A stretch of DNA of 64,000 bases from NCBI RefSeq assembly GCF_014529935.1, contig NZ_JACVFC010000002.1, positions 1,096,596 to 1,160,595 on the forward strand, read 5' to 3'. Below are positions 61,322 through 64,000 of this stretch, one piece after another (the stretch's first letter is position 1; each line of letters starts with the position of its first letter). Source of the stretch: Chitinophaga qingshengii. GTDB taxonomy: Bacteria > Bacteroidota > Bacteroidia > Chitinophagales > Chitinophagaceae. The notes beneath the pieces were generated by a model. It saw only the letters and a program-made list of their open reading frames with translations. It ran no database searches and was not told where the DNA came from. The translations under genes and the position numbers were made by a program.

Positions 61322-61645
61322 TTAGCGTTTAAGAAAGATAAATGTTCCCAACAAGGCCAATCCCCAAAACAAAAAAATACCCATCGGAACAGAAAACAGC
61401 GGAACTATCCCGACAACAAAGGTCAACCACCAGGCCGCTCCGGCCCCCAGAGCAATACCTATACAGCTCATCCCCATTGTCAGGACCAGGGGCAGATAGT
61501 TTTGACTGTTCTTAAAAAAATCCGGAGGCAAGCCTTTTGCCAATATAGTCATCCTCTCCTGGTGTCGCGTGGTAAAATAATAATAGCTGATACCAAATAC
61601 TACCAGCGCAATGGCAATACATAAAGCAGCTGAAGTTATTAACAT
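61322..61645 (-). CDS. DUF6249-type membrane protein
   Basis: The product has 107 residues with an N-terminal membrane helix (A-L-C-I-A-I-A-L-V-V-F-G-I-S), a short cytoplasmic R-H-Q-E-R-M-T-I-L-A-K-G segment, then two or more further helices and a basic end. The E-R-M-T-I-L-A-K-G-L-P motif resembles DUF6249, a family found beside ECF sigma factors in Bacteroidota. It is divergent from such a sigma gene here and is probably cotranscribed with the downstream serine hydrolase. Confidence 0.72.
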   Translation of the reverse strand: MLITSAALCIAIALVVFGISYYYFTTRHQERMTILAKGLPPDFFKNSQNYLPLVLTMGMSCIGIALGAGAAWWLTFVVGIVPLFSVPMGIFLFWGLALLGTFIFLKR

Positions 61646-61685
61646 GATTTTTGTATTTTTCTATAAGACTAAAATCTATTCCAGG

Positions 61686-61701
61686 TGGTCACATGTGACC
61701 A
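61686..61701. promoter_or_regulatory. Perfect 16-bp palindrome between divergent genes
   Basis: TGGTCACATGTGACCA is an exact palindrome in the 84-bp gap between the DUF6249 gene (-) and the ECF sigma gene (+). Position and symmetry suggest an operator for a dimeric regulator controlling one or both directions. Confidence 0.55.
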
Positions 61702-61729
61702 TTTGTTGACGGATTGCGTCTAAGCAGTT

Positions 61730-62299
61730 ATGTCGCTGAACAAACACCGCCTGACAGAAGACCAGCTACTGGAGCTGGCTATTCTGGGAGATGCTGAAGC
61801 TATCCGCTACCTGGTAGATACCTACCGGGATATCGCTTTTACCTTGGCACTCAAAATTCTCAACAACCGGGAAGATGCAGAAGAAGTGATACAAGATGCG
61901 TTTATGAAAGCATTTTCCGCCCTGAGCGACTTCAGAAAGGCCGCCCGCTTTTCCACCTGGTTATACCGCATTGTTTATAACACAGCACTGACTAAACGTT
62001 ATGCGAAAAAAGCACCTGTAAGCGAAACAGACTTTCCTGCTATCGGAGAAGAATCATCCTGGAACCAGCTGCGACAAACCGAACGAAAAAAATATATAGA
62101 CCTTGCCCTGCAGCAACTTAAACTGGAAGATCGGCTGATCATCACCCTTCACTATATGGCAGATAAATCTACACTGGAAATCGGACAGATCCTGGATATG
62201 AAAAAATCTGCAGTAAAAATGAGGCTGCTACGCAGCAGAAAACAATTGGAAATAACCTTAAAAAATCTGTTACAGCACGAACTTAAAGAACTACTATGA
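61730..62299 (+). CDS. ECF RNA polymerase sigma factor, RpoE-like
   Basis: The product has 189 residues. Region 2 is seen in AIRYLVDTYRDIAFTLALK and D-A-E-E-V-I-Q-D-A-F-M-K-A-F. Region 4 is seen in L-K-L-E-D-R-L-I-I-T-L-H-Y-M and L-D-M-K-K-S-A-V-K-M-R-L-L-R-S-R. Unlike the other five sigma factors it is not followed by a FecR or SusC gene. Its stop overlaps the start of a small membrane protein gene by 4 bp (ATGA), a usual arrangement for sigma and anti-sigma. Confidence 0.93.
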   Translation: MSLNKHRLTEDQLLELAILGDAEAIRYLVDTYRDIAFTLALKILNNREDAEEVIQDAFMKAFSALSDFRKAARFSTWLYRIVYNTALTKRYAKKAPVSETDFPAIGEESSWNQLRQTERKKYIDLALQQLKLEDRLIITLHYMADKSTLEIGQILDMKKSAVKMRLLRSRKQLEITLKNLLQHELKELL

Positions 62300-62604
62300 A
62301 TACGTCAAAAAAAGATACTCTCCGGCCTGCTATCCTCGAAGGCATTGAAAAAACAGACAGGGACTTCGCCGATCAACTGGCGAATGAAGTATTATGGGCT
62401 CGCAGGCGACAATCAGGCGTCATAAAACCGAAATGGCATTTCCTGGGGAAAGTTATCCTGGGAATACTTCTCCTCCTGAATATATGGATTCTTTTTCTCC
62501 TGCAACCTTTCACCATACAGCCGGTGTTATTTACCGGCGTCTCAGGGTTCATCATGGCTTTAGCGGTTACGCTCTTTTTCTTCCGGCGTTACAAATCGTT
62601 ATAA
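62296..62604 (+). CDS. Small two-helix membrane protein, possible anti-sigma factor
   Basis: The product has 102 residues: a soluble N-terminus of about 50 residues, then two membrane helices (V-I-L-G-I-L-L-L-L-N-I-W-I-L and F-I-M-A-L-A-V-T-L-F-F-F) and a basic tail. It has no zinc-binding HxxxCxxC motif and no FecR domain. The 4-bp overlap with the sigma gene supports a function in controlling that sigma, by position only. Confidence 0.6.
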   Translation: MNTSKKDTLRPAILEGIEKTDRDFADQLANEVLWARRRQSGVIKPKWHFLGKVILGILLLLNIWILFLLQPFTIQPVLFTGVSGFIMALAVTLFFFRRYKSL

Positions 62605-62732
62605 TAGTCTTGCTGAAAAAACAATAAATAATTCCACTTCTCATAGGGGTAAGTTCATTGTTACCCGTCGTATATCCGCATGCACTCATTTTAGCGGGAA
62701 TTCCCCATTCACTATTGAAAAATCTATCTATC

Positions 62733-63836
62733 ATGAGAAAGCTCATTCCTATTCTCTTAGCAGCCATCTTTTGCTCCTGCCATGATGGCCATAACATACC
62801 CGAACCGCCCGATCAGGAAACGGGAACTTTTGAAGAAGCCAACATAGACAAGAATAAAATCATTGCACTGGAAAATGATATCAGCAATGGCAAGTACAAT
62901 ATTCACAGCCTGCTTATCCTACGCAAAAACAAACTCATTTATGAACACTATTTTCCGGGAGAAGACGCCGTTTTTCCGACACCGGTAGGAAAAATTCCGC
63001 ATACGCGTGACAGTCTGCATGATTGCCGGAGCGTTACCAAAAGTATCGTGTCGGCCTGTGTAGGCATCACACTGGCACAAGGAAAGATCAAAAGTGTAGA
63101 TGATAAGATATTCGATTATTTTCCCGGCTACCGTCAGTATGCTACCGGCGATAAAGCAGATATCACCATCCGGCACCTGCTCACCATGAGTTCGGGCCTC
63201 GACTGGAACGAACGCGTATCCTACGATAACCCTGCCAACGCCGAGCGGCAGATGCTCGAAGCACAAGACCCTACCGGCTTTGTACTGCAATGCAAAAGCA
63301 CTGCCAAACCCGGTACTGTCTTCAATTACAGCGGAGGCAACACACATCTGCTCGGTCAGATTGTAGAAAGAACTACGGGCATGAGTATACGGGATTTTGC
63401 CAACCGTTACCTCTTCGGGCCGCTGGGGATTACACAGTTTTTCTGGACCGCCCGTGCAGACGGCATCTACTGGGTGCCTTCCGGTCTTCGTATGCGCCCG
63501 CTGGATATGGCGCGTGTAGGACGCCTCTACATGCAACGGGGACAATGGAAAGGCCAGCAACTCCTCCCCGCTTCCTGGATTCTCCAATCTACCAAATGGA
63601 TCGTTAACTCCGATGAAGAAAACGTGGGCTACGGTTTCCAGTTCTGGTGCAGCAAACCAACGGTTGCCGGTCAACAGGTAGATATGGCTCAGGCAGAAGG
63701 CAACGGCGGCCAGACAATCGCCATGATACCTTCACTGGACCTGGAAATAGTAATGACGGCCGGTTATTATAATGATGTAACCGATCAGGCGAATCAGGTG
63801 CTGGTGAGGGATGTATTGGGAGCGGTGAAGAAATAA
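62733..63836 (+). CDS. Serine hydrolase lipoprotein, class C beta-lactamase fold
   Basis: The product has 367 residues from the ATG at 62733; the longer frame from 62658 has no support. Lipidated Cys16 lies in A-I-F-C-S-C-H-D. The SxxK motif is S100-V-T-K103, and a tyrosine motif is seen in F-N-Y-S-G-G-N. Other family parts are IRHLLTMSSGLDWNE and RPLDMARVGRLYMQRG. It is a predicted membrane-anchored esterase or peptidase; the sequence does not show whether it attacks beta-lactams. It is 128 bp downstream of the sigma/membrane protein pair. Confidence 0.87.
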   Translation: MRKLIPILLAAIFCSCHDGHNIPEPPDQETGTFEEANIDKNKIIALENDISNGKYNIHSLLILRKNKLIYEHYFPGEDAVFPTPVGKIPHTRDSLHDCRSVTKSIVSACVGITLAQGKIKSVDDKIFDYFPGYRQYATGDKADITIRHLLTMSSGLDWNERVSYDNPANAERQMLEAQDPTGFVLQCKSTAKPGTVFNYSGGNTHLLGQIVERTTGMSIRDFANRYLFGPLGITQFFWTARADGIYWVPSGLRMRPLDMARVGRLYMQRGQWKGQQLLPASWILQSTKWIVNSDEENVGYGFQFWCSKPTVAGQQVDMAQAEGNGGQTIAMIPSLDLEIVMTAGYYNDVTDQANQVLVRDVLGAVKK

Positions 63837-63845
63837 CGAGTGTTT

Positions 63846-63906
63846 AAACAGGTAATAAATTTATTACTTTTTTGTTTGGAAAAAGTAATAAATTTATTAC
63901 CTGTTT
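63846..63906. terminator. A/T-rich inverted repeat after the serine hydrolase gene
   Basis: The arms at 63846-63872 and 63880-63906 are exact 27-bp complements around a 7-nt loop, 10 bp after the stop codon. Each arm contains the perfect 16-bp palindrome GTAATAAATTTATTAC (63852-63867 and 63885-63900). A T-run follows on the plus strand. A terminator is most likely, but the doubled palindrome could also be a protein-binding site. Confidence 0.6.
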
Positions 63907-64000
63907 TTCAGAGTTTATTCACCTATTATAGCAACTTCTAAAAAGAATGACATGTAATGAGTTGTGGAGAGCTTATTTAGCATTCGATATAATATTAGAT
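63907..64000. other. A/T-rich end of window
   Basis: The last 94 bp hold no gene, promoter or repeat that I can support. Confidence 0.4.

Noticed and set aside
62647..62666. GGGTAA/TTACCC inverted repeat before the last serine hydrolase gene
   Set aside because: The stem is only 6 bp with an 8-nt loop and no further support; such repeats are expected by chance at this length.

Overview
The window looks like a chromosomal segment of a Bacteroidota bacterium, most likely Chitinophagaceae and probably Chitinophaga-like. This is inferred from six SusC/SusD pairs, five of them preceded by a FecI-type ECF sigma factor and a FecR anti-sigma factor, many Bacteroidota DUF lipoproteins, TAnnTTTG-type -7 elements and the absence of clear Shine-Dalgarno sequences. 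I see no rRNA, tRNA, CRISPR array or insertion sequence. No gene is visibly broken; one is cut by the left window edge.

Layout, mostly on the minus strand. (1) 1-9681: ECF sigma, FecR, SusC, SusD, an HExxH zinc metallohydrolase lipoprotein, a DUF4302 lipoprotein and the start of a secreted protein. (2) 9926-10213: a small, very acidic plus-strand protein ending in a long inverted repeat shared with the next operon. (3) 10310-18751: SusC, SusD, a DUF4959/DUF5126/DUF5000-type lipoprotein, a DUF4998 lipoprotein and a GH88/GH105 unsaturated glycuronyl hydrolase. This pectin-type utilization locus has no FecI/FecR but has a duplicated LacI-like palindrome upstream. (4) 19359-22257: a TfoX-N protein and four small genes of unknown role, one with ankyrin repeats. 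(5) 22412-32224: sigma, FecR, SusC, SusD, an exported endonuclease/exonuclease/phosphatase-fold enzyme and a BACON-DUF5689 lipoprotein. (6) 32535-39576: sigma, FecR, SusC, SusD with no enzyme. (7) 39849-49039: PH-domain protein, sigma, FecR, SusC, SusD, a cyanophycinase-family lipoprotein and an exported isoaspartyl peptidase. (8) 49132-51091: a GOB-like subclass B3 metallo-beta-lactamase (+) and GAPDH (-). (9) 51236-57988: sigma, FecR, SusC, SusD of the SusD-like-2 type, with no enzyme. (10) 58111-63836: a Fic protein under a perfect palindrome, two tiny related ORFs, two serine beta-lactamase-fold hydrolases, a DUF6249 membrane protein, and an ECF sigma overlapping a small membrane protein.

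How the genes fit together: each sigma/FecR pair probably senses substrate passing through the SusC beside it, through the STN domain at the SusC N-terminus. The five FecI/FecR-linked SusCs all carry an STN domain and the unlinked one does not. Enzymes downstream of each SusD suggest the cargo: unsaturated pectic oligosaccharides in region 3, possibly nucleic acid or other phosphodiesters in region 5, and cyanophycin or isoaspartyl peptides in region 7. The region 7 locus, which joins cyanophycinase, isoaspartyl peptidase and SusCD under ECF control, is the strongest candidate for a little-described system.
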